Below are positions 49,565 to 61,400 of a stretch of DNA of 64,000 nt, one piece after another. Position numbers and translations under genes: made by a program. Source of the stretch: Tritrichomonas musculus (taxonomy: Eukaryota > Parabasalia > Tritrichomonadida > Tritrichomonadidae). How positions within the stretch are numbered: position 1 is the first letter of the stretch; each line of letters opens with the position of its first letter. The notes beneath the pieces are model-generated. The model worked only from the letters and a program-made list of their open reading frames with translations. It was not told the DNA's origin and ran no database searches. The stretch is taken from positions 1,116,001-1,180,000 of the forward strand of contig JAPFFF010000040.1 in NCBI GenBank assembly GCA_039105265.1. Reading direction: 5' to 3'.

Positions 49565-51003
49565 TCAAATATTATTTGATTGAGCAATTTCATTTCCCAA
49601 TCTTACAGTGTCCAGATGCTTCTTAATTAAAATAATGATAACTATCACCAAGATCACGAAAACGCCAATCATTGAGAATCCAAATATTTCAGCGGCATTA
49701 GCACCACCATCATTATCATTATCACCATCACTATCTACATAATTGAAAGTTTGCTTCAGCAAAGTAATAGTAATATAATCAGTGTCACCTTTCAAGTTGA
49801 TTGATTGCAAGTAATCGGAAGAGAACTTGCAGCCCTCGACTGAAATTTTAGGTGACAATCTAATTTCGCATTTTCCGTTTATGTGGAAATTTCCATTATT
49901 CAAAATTCCAACGAAAACCGAATTTTTCACATAACAAAAGACGCCGTTATTTCTTGCCAAATAGTAGACAGATGCCTTTGATGACATATCTATTTCGAAT
50001 CTACAATATCTGATTATATTGGAAGTCTATGGGTAATCAATTTCAAGGAAAACGCCATTTGAAGAATGGTTTTCAAAACTATTGAAAATTTGAGTTGACT
50101 TTCGCCAATGTTCTTTGAAAAAGTGCACTCGTATATATTTGATTGCTTAGAAAACAAGAAAAGTGCACTTCCGCCAATCAAAGATTCAGATTCAGAAAAA
50201 GATAAAGCTTGACATGTTTTAAAGATACAATTTATTATGTTAACGTTCTCTTGAAATGATTCAGTATGAACGAAAACAGCACCACCGAACTTAGCTTTAC
50301 AATTAGAGAAAGAGACGTTATTTATAATGATATCGTTATTCTGACTAATGTCATTATTTATGTAGATACTTCCACCGCCTCCACTTTTTGAATTGCATCT
50401 ATCAAAAGTGATATTTTCACAAACAATTCCGGCATTTGTCAACTTGATTGCACCGCCGTCTTCTTCATTAGAAACGCTCGTAAAAGAAGTGGAATTGATC
50501 GTAATGACAACTTGATGGTCGGGCGTTCCTTCATAACTACAAGGAATCCCAGATTGACAGACATCTACAATTGGCAGATATGTCAAATTTTCAGTCGGAA
50601 CTGTTGAATGTGAAGGATCTTTAATAAAGGTCAATCCAGCAAGGAAAACATATTTACCTTTTCCAGTAGTTGTTAATTCATTGCACTCAAAAATAAGTTT
50701 ATTACATTTAATCACATTAGGGAATACAAATTGAACACGTGTCCAAGGATAGACAGTTGTTCAAATGAATATTGCATTCAAAACAAAAGGCTCATCATCA
50801 ATTGATGAGTAAATGTTAAGAGCAGTTGGAAAGCCAGTAAATGTGCGCGTTTGTCCTCTAGTCGCATAAGTGGTATCAACTAGAATTGCTTCAAGAAAAA
50901 CAACTTCATCAAAATTGAATGTAATCTTGATGACAAATGACGAGTTATTCGGAGAACTTGATAAGAAATAAAGTATCTTAACATATATAAAAATATTTTG
51001 CAT
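49565..51003 (-). pseudogene. Decayed Pmp-like surface protein with C-terminal membrane helix
   Basis: Reads through three frames or blocks. Start portion: VKITFNFDEVVFLEAILVDT and TRTFTGFPTALNIYSS, a family-typical N-domain. Middle: beta-helix repeats with GGAIKLTNAGIVC, GGGGSIYIN, KFGGAVFVHT, IGGSALFLF, similar to chlamydial Pmp-like proteins of trichomonads. End: a Gly/Asn/Asp spacer, then the membrane helix IFGFSMIGVFVILVIVIIILIKK and a short tail. In-frame stops (TGA after VLNAIFI at about 50760 and TAG near 50028) and a frame change near 50090 make it non-functional. It is also short for the family. Confidence 0.8.
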
Positions 51004-51539
51004 TTAATTTGATCGCTTTTATTTGAAAATCTAGATTTTATATTAAACTCTTTTTTTTTAGTTTAAATAAATTATAAAATCTAATTTTGTCTTAAAATGT
51101 GGTACTGATCAAGAAAAAAATTATCATCTGCTTGGTTCTTTGAAAGCCTTTCAAGAGTAGTGATTTAATCATCTTGGTAATATATGCAGTTATTTATTTA
51201 TTCATTATGAAAATCTGCAATAGGTATCATAGATTGTCATATTTTGGTGTATTAACTGGTTGTTTGGTTTTTAAACTTTTTTAATAAATAAACTATTCAA
51301 AATTTAGAAAAACTTTACCCTTAAATTTTTTTCAATGAAAAAGAAAATTAAATTAATAAAAATCAAAATTCATTGTTTTTGCCAAAGATGATAGTGGCTT
51401 TGATGGATGGACATGTGATGACATTGTTTATGTAAATGATGGGGGTAATGCCGATGGAGATGATGTTGATAATTAGAAGGAGAATAAAACAAAAATAAGA
51501 TAAAATAAATTAATTTTAAATAAACTTGTATTTATTGAA
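51004..51539. other. Intergenic region
   Basis: No gene seen; a short GATG-rich stretch (GATGATGTTGATAATTAG) lies at about 51459-51476. Confidence 0.5.
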
Positions 51540-52260
51540 AAAGGGCAAACTTATAGAAGCATGACAGCTCTATTAAAGCCATTTGAGTAATTAGCTTCTT
51601 CATGCTCTTGACAAAGGTATTTAGCGATATACCTATCTATATCGACAAAATTAATTCCTTCCTTTATTCTTTTACCTCTTTACTTCATGCCACATTCTTT
51701 CGACTATTTGAGTGTGACAGCCAGTCTCAGGGTCAACAAAATTTTCAGAATGATTAACAATGAGACTGTTATAATTTTGAGGTAGGGGGTGATTTCACTA
51801 TATACAGCCCAAAAATATCAATGTATTACTGTTCCAGGATTTTGGAAATCTGGATCAGTGGAATTGAATAATTTGCTGACCATTCCGGAAGCTAGAATAT
51901 GAATCTTTCACAAGTTTGATCCCATATTCCTTCAAACAGCCAGATTTCAGACATTTCACGCCCGCAATTACTTTCTTTTTGTCATCGCTGATTAATTTAT
52001 TTCAAAAACTGTTCCTGGCCAAACAATATGTTTTTGGGAATGTACATGGAGCCAATGCACGCAATCAAAGCTAAATGATTGGCAAAAATTTTATGAATGT
52101 TTGCTTGGATAAGTAGCATTCTAATGCGTCTAATCCATTCTTGTATTTGTTCAACTAACAATATAAGATATGGAAAACCACTTCCATTAGGAGCTTGGAC
52201 ATGACAAATATTGATTTAGTATCATTATCATCTACAATAATCCTCCATAAATTATAGAGT
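51540..52260 (-). mobile_element. Merlin-family DNA transposon relic (transposase remnant)
   Basis: The minus strand encodes SLIVNHSENFVDPETGCHTQ followed by IVERMWHEVKR, and then in another frame GKRIKEGINFVDIDRYIAKY. This is the ISXO2/IS1016-like (DDE_Tnp_IS1595) catalytic tail used by Merlin elements, which are common in trichomonads. Upstream pieces in other frames (NHLALIACIGSMYIPKN) look like the transposase body. Several stops and frame changes; the TIRs were not identified. Dead copy. Confidence 0.75.
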
Positions 52261-53633
52261 CAATTTAATTCATTTCATATTGCTCACGTATTATATTTTA
52301 ATTTAGAGATCTTTTTTATATCTATTTAGATATTAGTAATAGTTCTGGGGATTGGAATAATAAAAAAGTTTATAAAAACTTTTACAATGTTTCATATTTT
52401 TCAAATGTTGAGTAACTGATTCTGTTATTATAAAATAACGATTTTTAATTTTTTTTTTTTCTCTATAAGTATTAATTTTTGTTTCAAACAAATATGCATT
52501 TCATTAGAAACTCTAGAAAATTAAAGAAATATGCATACGGACAGTCGTTAAAATTGCGTGCATCATGAGAAAATTATGAATGAAAATTTTTATCGTAAAA
52601 AAATTGAGTTTTTTTTTTCTCCAAAAATTGAATAGTAATTGAATAGGGTGTCTCCAAAAAAATTCTTTTTACTGAAAAATCTTGATTTTTCCGAAAAAGG
52701 TTGTTTTTTCAGATTTTTTTATTTTTCTAAAAATTTTAGATTTTTCGTAGACTTGTTAAAGTCCATGGACCTGTGGACCTACAAAATTCTTTCAAAATTT
52801 TATTTGCTCAAATAATTACCAAAAAGCTTAAACATATGTGATTTAAAATATTTATAAGAATTAAAAGTGAAAATTAAAGATCCTGTCATTAAGCAAAGTT
52901 CGAAAATTGCCAATTTGATATCAAGATGATGGATAAATTAATTAATCTTTTTCAAAAAATATGCTCATAAAGAACTTCAATTTCGAAATTTCAGTTTTAG
53001 TCCTTCGTTAAAGGCCTCGGGATTTGATATAATTGATTGATAAAAAAAATCAATGTGTTTTTGATTATGCAGAAACTCTTGAAATTCATAGAACAAATTT
53101 TTATGGAAACTCTTGATCCCAAATTAGAAAATTTTATATACGAAGTCAAAGATTGGAGATGTTTTTTGTGAATTATCCAAAAATATTCAAAAAGTTATTT
53201 GGAAATGCAATCTTTCAATTCTATTTGGTAATGGTTCAAAAAGTTATTCGGAAAGGTTTTCAATTTTTTCATTTTGAATATTTTTAAAATAATGCAGAGG
53301 TATTCATGTGAAGTGAAAACTCTTTATTTGATTTTTTTATTTTTAGTTTAATTGAATGAATATTTTATCTTATGAAAAAATATTAAGATTATTTACTTCT
53401 ATATATTCAATACTGGCATTTGCCATAATTGGTTTTAATGGATGTTGAGAATTTAAAAACCATTTAAAAAATGATATTTCGTTTATATCTCGAGTCAAAT
53501 AAAATATTTATGAATTACAAATCAATAATAATATTTTATACTTTATTTAAAAATATATTATCTGCTTTATTTCCAAATTACTAGCCATATATAGATTTAA
53601 CCACAAATTTACATAAAAAATATTAGAAAATGA
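52261..53633. other. Long AT-rich intergenic region
   Basis: No supported gene. Two similar words TTCAAAAAGTTATTTGGAAA and TTCAAAAAGTTATTCGGAAA (about 53189 and 53229) form a short imperfect duplication. Confidence 0.55.
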
Positions 53634-54614
53634 CTTATTTCTAGGGATGGGAAACGGGCACCGGGCGGGCAATGGGCCCGAAATAAACGTACTGCCCGGG
53701 CATGCCCGGGCAAATTTACGGGCAAAATGGGCTGCCCGGGAAAAACGGTTATTTACGTTTTTTCGGGCGAAGCAGTGCCCGTTTCCACTTTTTTGGGCAA
53801 TTGCCCGGGGATGTCCATTTTCATAAAAAAGAATTTGGTTCGAATATTTTTCGAACTTTTTTTTTTTTTTTTTTAGAAAAAAGCATTGACAAAATAAAGT
53901 TTATGAATGATTTTTGTTTTAAAAAAAGTATGAATATATTGTATTTTATATTTTAAATATAATTAAATTAAAAAAATCACATTTACTTATCTGATCACAC
54001 AAAAATTTCATTTAGATATTATGTCATTAACATAAAAAAGCAAGTTTAACACAACAGTATAATAATATATATGCTATTCTAACTATAAGTTCATAAATAA
54101 AACTTTTTGGAACAAATTAAATTTTGAGATATTGAAAATAAACTATACAGTTAATGAAATACTTGTGGGATTAAAAAATTATGCATTTTAAGAATAACAA
54201 AAAACCAAAATTTTTTATTAAAGCCAAAAAAAGAGTAAAAAAAAGTGATAATATTTTCATTTAAACAAGTTTATAAAAAATCATTTTCTTATTGTTTATA
54301 AAAAATGAAAAATAAACTACAATCATAATGATATGAATAAATATTTTCAACATGGAATATAGGTGGAGAAATTGAAAAAAAAAAAAAAAAAAGATTCGAC
54401 TAAAATCGAACAAGCAGCTTTTACTATTTCATAAAATTTACAGGCAGGAAAGAAAATGATGAACGGGCAATCAATTTAACAATCAAATGGGCAAGAACGA
54501 GCAAAAACGGGCAATGTAAAAAAGACGTTTGTGCCCATTCTTGCCCGGTGATATGACCAATCTGACATTGCCCGGGCACGTTTCGGGCGCCCGTTTCCCA
54601 TCCCTACTTATTTC
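53634..54614. mobile_element. Complete hAT-type MITE, 965 bp, with 8-bp TSD
   Basis: The element runs 53642-54606 and starts TAGGGATGGGAAACGGGC, ending with its exact complement (18-bp TIRs). It is flanked on both sides by the identical 8-base target duplication CTTATTTC (53634-53641 and 54607-54614). The TAGGG-type terminus and 8-bp TSD fit the hAT superfamily. GC-rich ends (CGGGCA, GCCCGGGCA words repeated) contrast with an AT-rich middle. No transposase is encoded. Perfect TSD implies a recent insertion. Confidence 0.85.
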
Positions 54615-54745
54615 TCAATTGCTTTACGAAATAATAATACATTAATTGTACAATATAATAATATATATATATATATATAAATTTTATTATGTAAATAAGT
54701 TACTTTAAACTCTCATTTTAAAGAAAAATGTAATTATTATTTTGC

Positions 54746-55217
54746 ATTATTTTTAGGCTTGTTATTCTGATATCAATTATCAGGTTTGACACTTTTTTTA
54801 ACTCAGATAATCGATAATAAAATTCTATCGATTGGAACTTTTAATTGATGAATTTGATTATCAAGTATGAAATGTGATACAAAAAAATATGCTTTTGATA
54901 TCGAATCTTGATTAATCGAAATTAATACCTGAAAAAAAACATTAAAAATAGTATTTTAATGGCATAAAATAAATATATTCTAACTTATTATGTAAAAGAA
55001 TAAGCTTTTATTAAATTTTATAACGGATATGTGAAGTAATCAGTTAAAAAAGTTTACAAAATTTTAATACGTTAAAAAATTTTCAATATTGATAATCGAT
55101 CTTTTATTTTTATTCATTATTGATATCAGAGATAAAATTTTTGATTTGATATTGATATCAGAAAAAGGGAATAATTATCGATATCGAAAATCGAGACTTA
55201 ACAAGCCTAATTATTTT
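54746..55217. mobile_element. Second hAT-type MITE, 456 bp, with 8-bp TSD
   Basis: The element runs 54754-55209 and starts TAGGCTTGTTA, ending TAACAAGCCTA. Both sides carry ATTATTTT (54746-54753 and 55210-55217) as an 8-base TSD. Subterminal GATATCAATTATC / GATAATTATCGATATC words form imperfect inverted repeats. No coding capacity. It lies only about 140 bases from the first hAT MITE; a terminus of the same type starts the relic at 49223. Confidence 0.8.
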
Positions 55218-56967
55218 GAATTATTTTTCATCGTATTTATGCACGTTATTATTATTTTAGTGATGTGAGATGATTATTTTCGGTGAAGTGAAGTTATTAG
55301 TGAAATGATTCTTGAAAAATATAAATTTGCTCATCTTCATAAAAATATTAAAAAAATATTTTCTATTTAGTCAAATTATTAATTGCCATTTTATAAAATT
55401 AATTTTAATATTTTATATATTGAAAACCAAAAACCAATCACAATACAAACCAACTAATATATTTAGAAATTCAATTTAAAATCATCGTTTAATTGAATTT
55501 TTCATTTTTTTTTTTTTTTTTTTGTTAATTTATCTATTTAATAAATTAAGAAATCAATAAAAAATACAAGGAACTTTTAATCTTTTTAATGGAAAATAAA
55601 GCTCGAAAAATGGACGATTATTTTCTTCTGAAAAAGTTGCATGTGCTATAAAGAATCCCTCGAATTTTTTTCAGTTTATTTTTCCATAAAAAACGTTTAA
55701 GGACGACCTTTCACCGTTTATAATTTATTTTATAACGATTAATTTTTGTATTCATTTTCATCTTCAATCATTGAAAATTAAAAAATTTAATAACTCAAGT
55801 TAGAAGGGAAAAAAGAAACTTGTTTTTGTGTTAATACAAATCAAATAGAATAAATTATTGATATCCGGTTCGAAAAGTAATATTAATACTTGTTATTTAT
55901 CATATTTAATCATTTTTTTATTTAATCTACTAAAATTTCATCTTTTTCTTTAATATATTATGAGTTTGGAACCGGATTATTTTAAATATTCATGTTATTT
56001 AATAAATGGTGCATAGAAAACAAAATTGTTTTTATTTGAAATTGAGTTATTATATTTTGAAATTCTTAGAAAAAATATAAACGTATTTTGGTTTAATTCA
56101 CTTTTATTTTTTGAAATATCTCTTTTTCAAAGCTAAATAATTATTTAATTATTTTTTATATGCATTATATTCCAATTATTTATTTGTTAATATGAGTTTT
56201 ACAATAAAATTTTGAAAGATTGAGGAAAAATTAAATGTAACCACGACGATCATTTTTCATAGAAAGGTCGTCCTTAAAAATATCAAAAAAAAATTTTCGT
56301 CGACTTTTTCAAAGACCGTCTATGGTCACTTCACCACAGACCGTCTTTCTATAATATGCCTCAAAATCAATTCAATTTTTCATTGATTTAAAATTCAATA
56401 AAAAATAATAATCGTCTACTTTTAAAAAGTTTGAAATTTTGAATGAAATTCAATAGTGCGAGGACTATAATGATCGTTCTTTTTAAAAATAAAAACAAAG
56501 CTTGAATAAATTCTGAAGGTCTTACTTCTACAATATAGTTCAAAAAATCGAAAACGTAACTAAATGTTAACTTAAATTGATTTTCTTTATGATAGATACT
56601 TTCTGAATTACTCCAAGATGCCATGTAATTTGTATTTATTTGAAATTTTGAATCCAAAATTTTTATATTTCTGAGAAAAATTACAGAAATATTACTATCT
56701 CAGAAAAAATATAAAGCAAATTTTTGAGAGAAGATATAAAATAAAGTATTCAATTGTATAATGTTAATTCAATTGGAATACAAAAAGCTTTGATTCAGCG
56801 TACAATGTTGTTTTTATGTTTTTAGATAATAATATTAAATTATATATCGACTATTTTTATTTTATTAATTTTCTCTCTAAAAATGGATTTCACAGCTTTT
56901 TCAATTCATTTAAATTTTTTTTTATATTTTCTATTTATATCTTATGAAAAAAGAAATATAAAATAGA
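55218..56967. other. Long AT-rich intergenic region with inverted repeat
   Basis: No gene seen. A 16-base inverted repeat at 55697-55712 and 56262-56277 and GACCGTC-type words near 56311-56345 suggest a further transposon-like structure. Confidence 0.5.
55697..56277. repeat. Inverted repeat pair TTAAGGACGACCTTTC
   Basis: TTAAGGACGACCTTTC at 55697-55712 and its reverse complement GAAAGGTCGTCCTTAA at 56262-56277, about 550 bases apart, with no coding between them. Target duplication not identified. Confidence 0.65.
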
Positions 56968-57594
56968 ATGGAGAGTAATTCAAAAGAAAAGCTGATCATA
57001 TATATAAAAGATAGAAACCCCAAAATGATGTCCATTACTCATCAAACCCAGAGCATTCGTGATGCAACAAATCTTTTAATTCGTCAATTAGGACAAAAAT
57101 ATTATTCTATCAAATCCTTATTCGAAAAATTGAATATCAAAAGGGACGAGCTCTATTACATTGGAAAAGAACTAGAAAACTCATATAAAGATATTAAAAA
57201 AGATATTCATTTACAAAACCAGCAGAAGCGTATGAAGGACTCGCTCTACTGCTGGTTTGCCCAGCACTTTTATTCGGAAATATTCCAGCCCAATTCAAGT
57301 CTCTTAAATCAAATAATTAATTACAGATGTTTGCATAATTCTTCATCTGCGAATGAAAACAGTCCAATTAAAAATAAGATTAAAGCAGGTACTAAAAAAA
57401 AGCAAACATCAATTGAAAAAATAAAGCCAAATAAAGAATTATGTAATATTACAGAAAATTTGCACAATTTAAAAATGAATCAAGAAATTGATGAATTTGA
57501 AGGTCCATACTGTTCAAACAATGGCACATCTCATGATGTTCAAAATGAACATATTAATTTAAATTTTGATATTGGAAAATTATTAGATTTTTAA
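56968..57594 (+). CDS. Unrecognised 208-residue protein
   Basis: The frame starts MESNSKEKLIIYIKDRNP. Features: an N-terminal helical block (IRDATNLLIRQLGQKYYSI, IKSLFEKLNIKRDELYYIG, KELENSYKDIKKDIHLQNQ) with mixed charges, perhaps a small DNA-binding-like helical domain; a middle part SLYCWFAQHFYSEIFQPNSS; and a Lys/Asn-rich, low-complexity tail. No signal peptide, zinc ligands or membrane segment. No good Inr close to the start (a TCATTT lies about 60 bases upstream). I cannot assign a family. It may be a trichomonad-specific protein. Confidence 0.5.
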   Translation: MESNSKEKLIIYIKDRNPKMMSITHQTQSIRDATNLLIRQLGQKYYSIKSLFEKLNIKRDELYYIGKELENSYKDIKKDIHLQNQQKRMKDSLYCWFAQHFYSEIFQPNSSLLNQIINYRCLHNSSSANENSPIKNKIKAGTKKKQTSIEKIKPNKELCNITENLHNLKMNQEIDEFEGPYCSNNGTSHDVQNEHINLNFDIGKLLDF

Positions 57595-58390
57595 TAAACA
57601 TATATAAAGATATTTTTTTATTTTATTTTTATGGAAATTTCTAGCTTTCCATGCTCTAAAATAGAACCAAATAGATAAACAGTTTTTTATTGGTGAAATG
57701 ACTCTTTCTTCTCAAAAAATAAACTTTTTAAAATTGAAATATCTTCATTAAAATAATAAAAAAGAAATAAGATTTTTTGATATATGCTTCAAGACAAAGC
57801 AAAAATAATATACATTTAATAATATGCTTGGCTATTCATTTATATTTAAGCAAAAATGTTGATTTTATTGGAAAGGTGAAGTGAAATCAGTTGAGCCACA
57901 TTTTAGTTTTTGAATATAATACTATCAAAAACCTCATTGTAAATCCGATGTACATTCAAATAATAAAATATTTTATTTTTTCTATTATATTATACCCGGC
58001 CATGTTAAAAACTTTAAAGTTTTTTAGCATTATTTCATAAAGAAATTTAAAAAATTAATGAATAAGCGAATGAAAGAAGCAAATGTAAAAAAAAACTTTA
58101 TGTATTCAATCCAAAAATTGAATAATGGACTATTTAAAAAATAATGTTCAAATAATTTTCTATTTTTTAAATTTTATGATAAAATAATGAATATCTAGCC
58201 ATTATATTGGCTATTTTTTAATATATGTGTCAAATCGTGATTAATACTAATAATAATCAATGTATTCATTCATTGAACTTTAATATATAAGTATAAACAT
58301 GAATATATTTAAAAGAAAAAAACAAATAAAAACTCAAAGTTCAAAAAATTTTTAAAATTCTTGATGGTTTACAATTTTTTAAAAATCAGT
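57595..58390. other. Intergenic AT-rich region
   Basis: Nothing gene-like recognised upstream of the BspA-like gene. Confidence 0.6.
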
Positions 58391-58396
58391 TCACAC
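58391..58396 (+). promoter_or_regulatory. Initiator (Inr) for BspA-like gene
   Basis: TCACAC fits TCA(+1)YW, 8-13 bases before the ATG at 58404. Confidence 0.7.
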
Positions 58397-58403
58397 TTAT
58401 AAA

Positions 58404-61400
58404 ATGATCAGTACAACACTATTCCTAGCATTCTCCATCCTAACATCTTGTTCATCAAAAAAGATATTGGCTGCAGGCTGTGATGGAACTACAGAGAAAG
58501 TAACAGTTGAAATGTCAGAGAATAAAGAATTCAAGGGCCTTACTTGCAGTAAGGCACAGATCACTTTAGGTTCTTCATATATTTCCATCCAATCAGAATA
58601 CTTCAAAGGAACAACTCTTAAATCTCTAACAATTCCTTCTTCAGTAACAAATATTTATAGTGGGGCATTTGAATCTGCCAATATTCAAACCTTAACTTTA
58701 GAAAACTCAATCACATCTGGTGATAATTTATTTAGATACTCTACCATTGGTACTTTGGAAATTAGCCAATCAAATATCCCCAGTGATGTATTTACAAAAG
58801 CAAATTCATTTGGCACAGTAAGTTTTCCTCAATCTTTAAGAAATATAGGTAATTCAGCATTTTCAAGTTGCTATATTGGTACATTAGATTTTTCAAAATG
58901 TAGCAATTATGGAAAACTAGATGATCATTCGCTTTCTCAAATATCGTCTTTGAAAGCAATTAGGTTTGGAAGTATCGATTCCGTTGGTCAATATGCATTT
59001 CAAGAAAGTTATATTACTGAAATTGATTTAACTGGCACTTCAATAACGGAAATTGATCAATTCGCATTTGCCAATATTAAATCTTTGCATAAATTAACTA
59101 TTTCTAAAGATGTTACTTCAATTGGTTCAAATGCTTTCCAAAATTCAATAATTACAGAATTAGATATTAGTAAAGCCACATCATTACAAACTATTGGTGC
59201 TGATGCTTTTAATGGTGGAAAAATTGAATCCAAAGTTGTTTTCCTTCCAACTCTGGAATCAATAGGTGATAGAGCTTTCAAAGACTGTAGAGTACTAGAA
59301 GAAGTTGACTTATCTGGTGCCACAGCGTTAGAAACCATTGGAGAAGAAGCATTTATGGGTACATCACTTAAAGTTGTCAAATTTTCAAATGGTGCAAGTC
59401 TAAAATATATTGGAGACTCTGCTTTTAAAGATATAATTTCTTTAACAGAAACAGATAGCACATTAATTAAAGCAAGAGCAATTAATAAAAACGCATTTTC
59501 TGGTTGCATAAACTTGGTTGCATCAATTGAAATAACCCCGTCGAGTTCCTCTAATGATTTTTATACAGCATCGATAGGTGATTCTGCCTTTTTCAATTGT
59601 TATAAGATCGAAAACCTGAATATGCAGGAATTTGGTGAATTCAATTCTATTGGAAAGAGTGCATTTAGAAACTCTGGAATTCAAGAAATTACTTTTCCAA
59701 AAATTTTTAGTTCCATTTCTCAGAATGCTTTTAGAAACTGTTCCAGATTAACCGGCTCTCCAGAAGGTTCTTTAGTTATTGAAAGCATTGGATTTTATGC
59801 TTTTCAATATGATGATAAGTTCCAAGTTTCAAAAATCCAAACTCAAGCTGTTGGCCAACAAGCATTTGAATATTGCCGCAGCTTGAAAGCAGAAATAATC
59901 ATTGATTCTGAAGGTTCCATTAGCTCCAATGCTTTTGCTTATTGTGGTGGATTGCAAAGTCTCCAACTTACTCCACAAGAAAATGATTATTTAGAAACAA
60001 CTGATAAAAATGATAATTCAGTTCTTACTAGGCAAAGTATTGGAAGTGGTGCATTTTATCGTTCTAGCCTCGGCGGTGACCTTGTCATTCCATTGACTTT
60101 TACTTCAATTGGATCAGAAGCATTTGCTTATTGCAATTTAAAGTCAATTTCAATCAATGGCAGTGATACAATACCACAAACAATATCATCTAAAGCATTC
60201 TACCGTGCAGCTCCATTACAAGCAGCTAATAAATTTGACCTTGATCTGCCATTTTCAGTTGTCGATATAGGTGATTATGCCTTTGCTCATTGTCCAATTG
60301 AGACTTTGTCAATATATGGTACAACCTTATCTCATAATGTTCAAGGTGATTATTATACTTCTACAACAATAGGCAAAAACGCATTTGAATCATGCAGTTT
60401 AATGAAAACGTTGACTTTTGATGGTTTTGATATTTTATTTGACAGAACATCATTCAGAGGATGCCAAATTGAATCTTTATCTTTAGGAAACATCGAAGTA
60501 ATTCCTGATTATGCTTTTTATGAGATGGCAACTATAAAAGGAGATGTAATAATTCCAGATTCAGTTACTTATATTGGTTCAAGAGCATTTGCCGGTTGTA
60601 CTCAAATTAGTAGCATTGATTTGTCTAATCAAACAAGATATGTTTTCCAAAATAATCCAAATGATGATAATACGCCTTCAACTCCATCAACGGTATCAAA
60701 GTCAATTGGATTTGGTGCATTTGATGGTTGTACAAACTTAGGAAGTGCTAAAATACCATATGGAGTTACAGCAATTCCATCCAGATGTTTTTATAAATGT
60801 ACTAAACTAAGTTCAGTAGAAATTCCAAACACAGTAACGTCAATTCAATCACATGCATTTTACCAATGTTCTGGCCTAAATATGAAAATAGAATTACCCG
60901 ATGAATTGACAGAAATTCAACAATATGCTTTTTATGGATGTAAATCATTAAAAGGCCCATTGACTTTTCCTAATACCGTCGAAACAATTGCAGATAGTGC
61001 ATTTGCTGAATGTTCAGGAATAAGTGGAAAGTTAACATTACCTAAACCATCGACTAAATTTGTGAGGTATGGTGATAATAATGAACCAATTTATGAAAGT
61101 ATATCATTAACGATTGGACCAAATGCCTTCAGCGGCTGCTCAAGCTTATCTAATGAACTTACAATCCCTGATCATTGCTCACAACTTGGTATTGGTGCAT
61201 TCCGTAGTTGTTCTGGATTAAGTGGTAAATTAACTATACCTGATTCAATGTCAACTATTCCTAATTATGCATTTTATGATTGCAGCAAATTAACTGGAGA
61301 AATACCGACAAAAGGTAAAACAAGTATTGGACCATACGCATTTTATAACTGTGCTGGCTTTACTGGTGATTTGAATCTTCTTTCTCATGGCACAACAATT

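Noticed and set aside
53702-53956. 84-codon frame with Pro-Gly-rich start
   Set aside because: It lies wholly inside the hAT MITE and its sequence comes from the GC-rich CGGGCA repeats; no family likeness.
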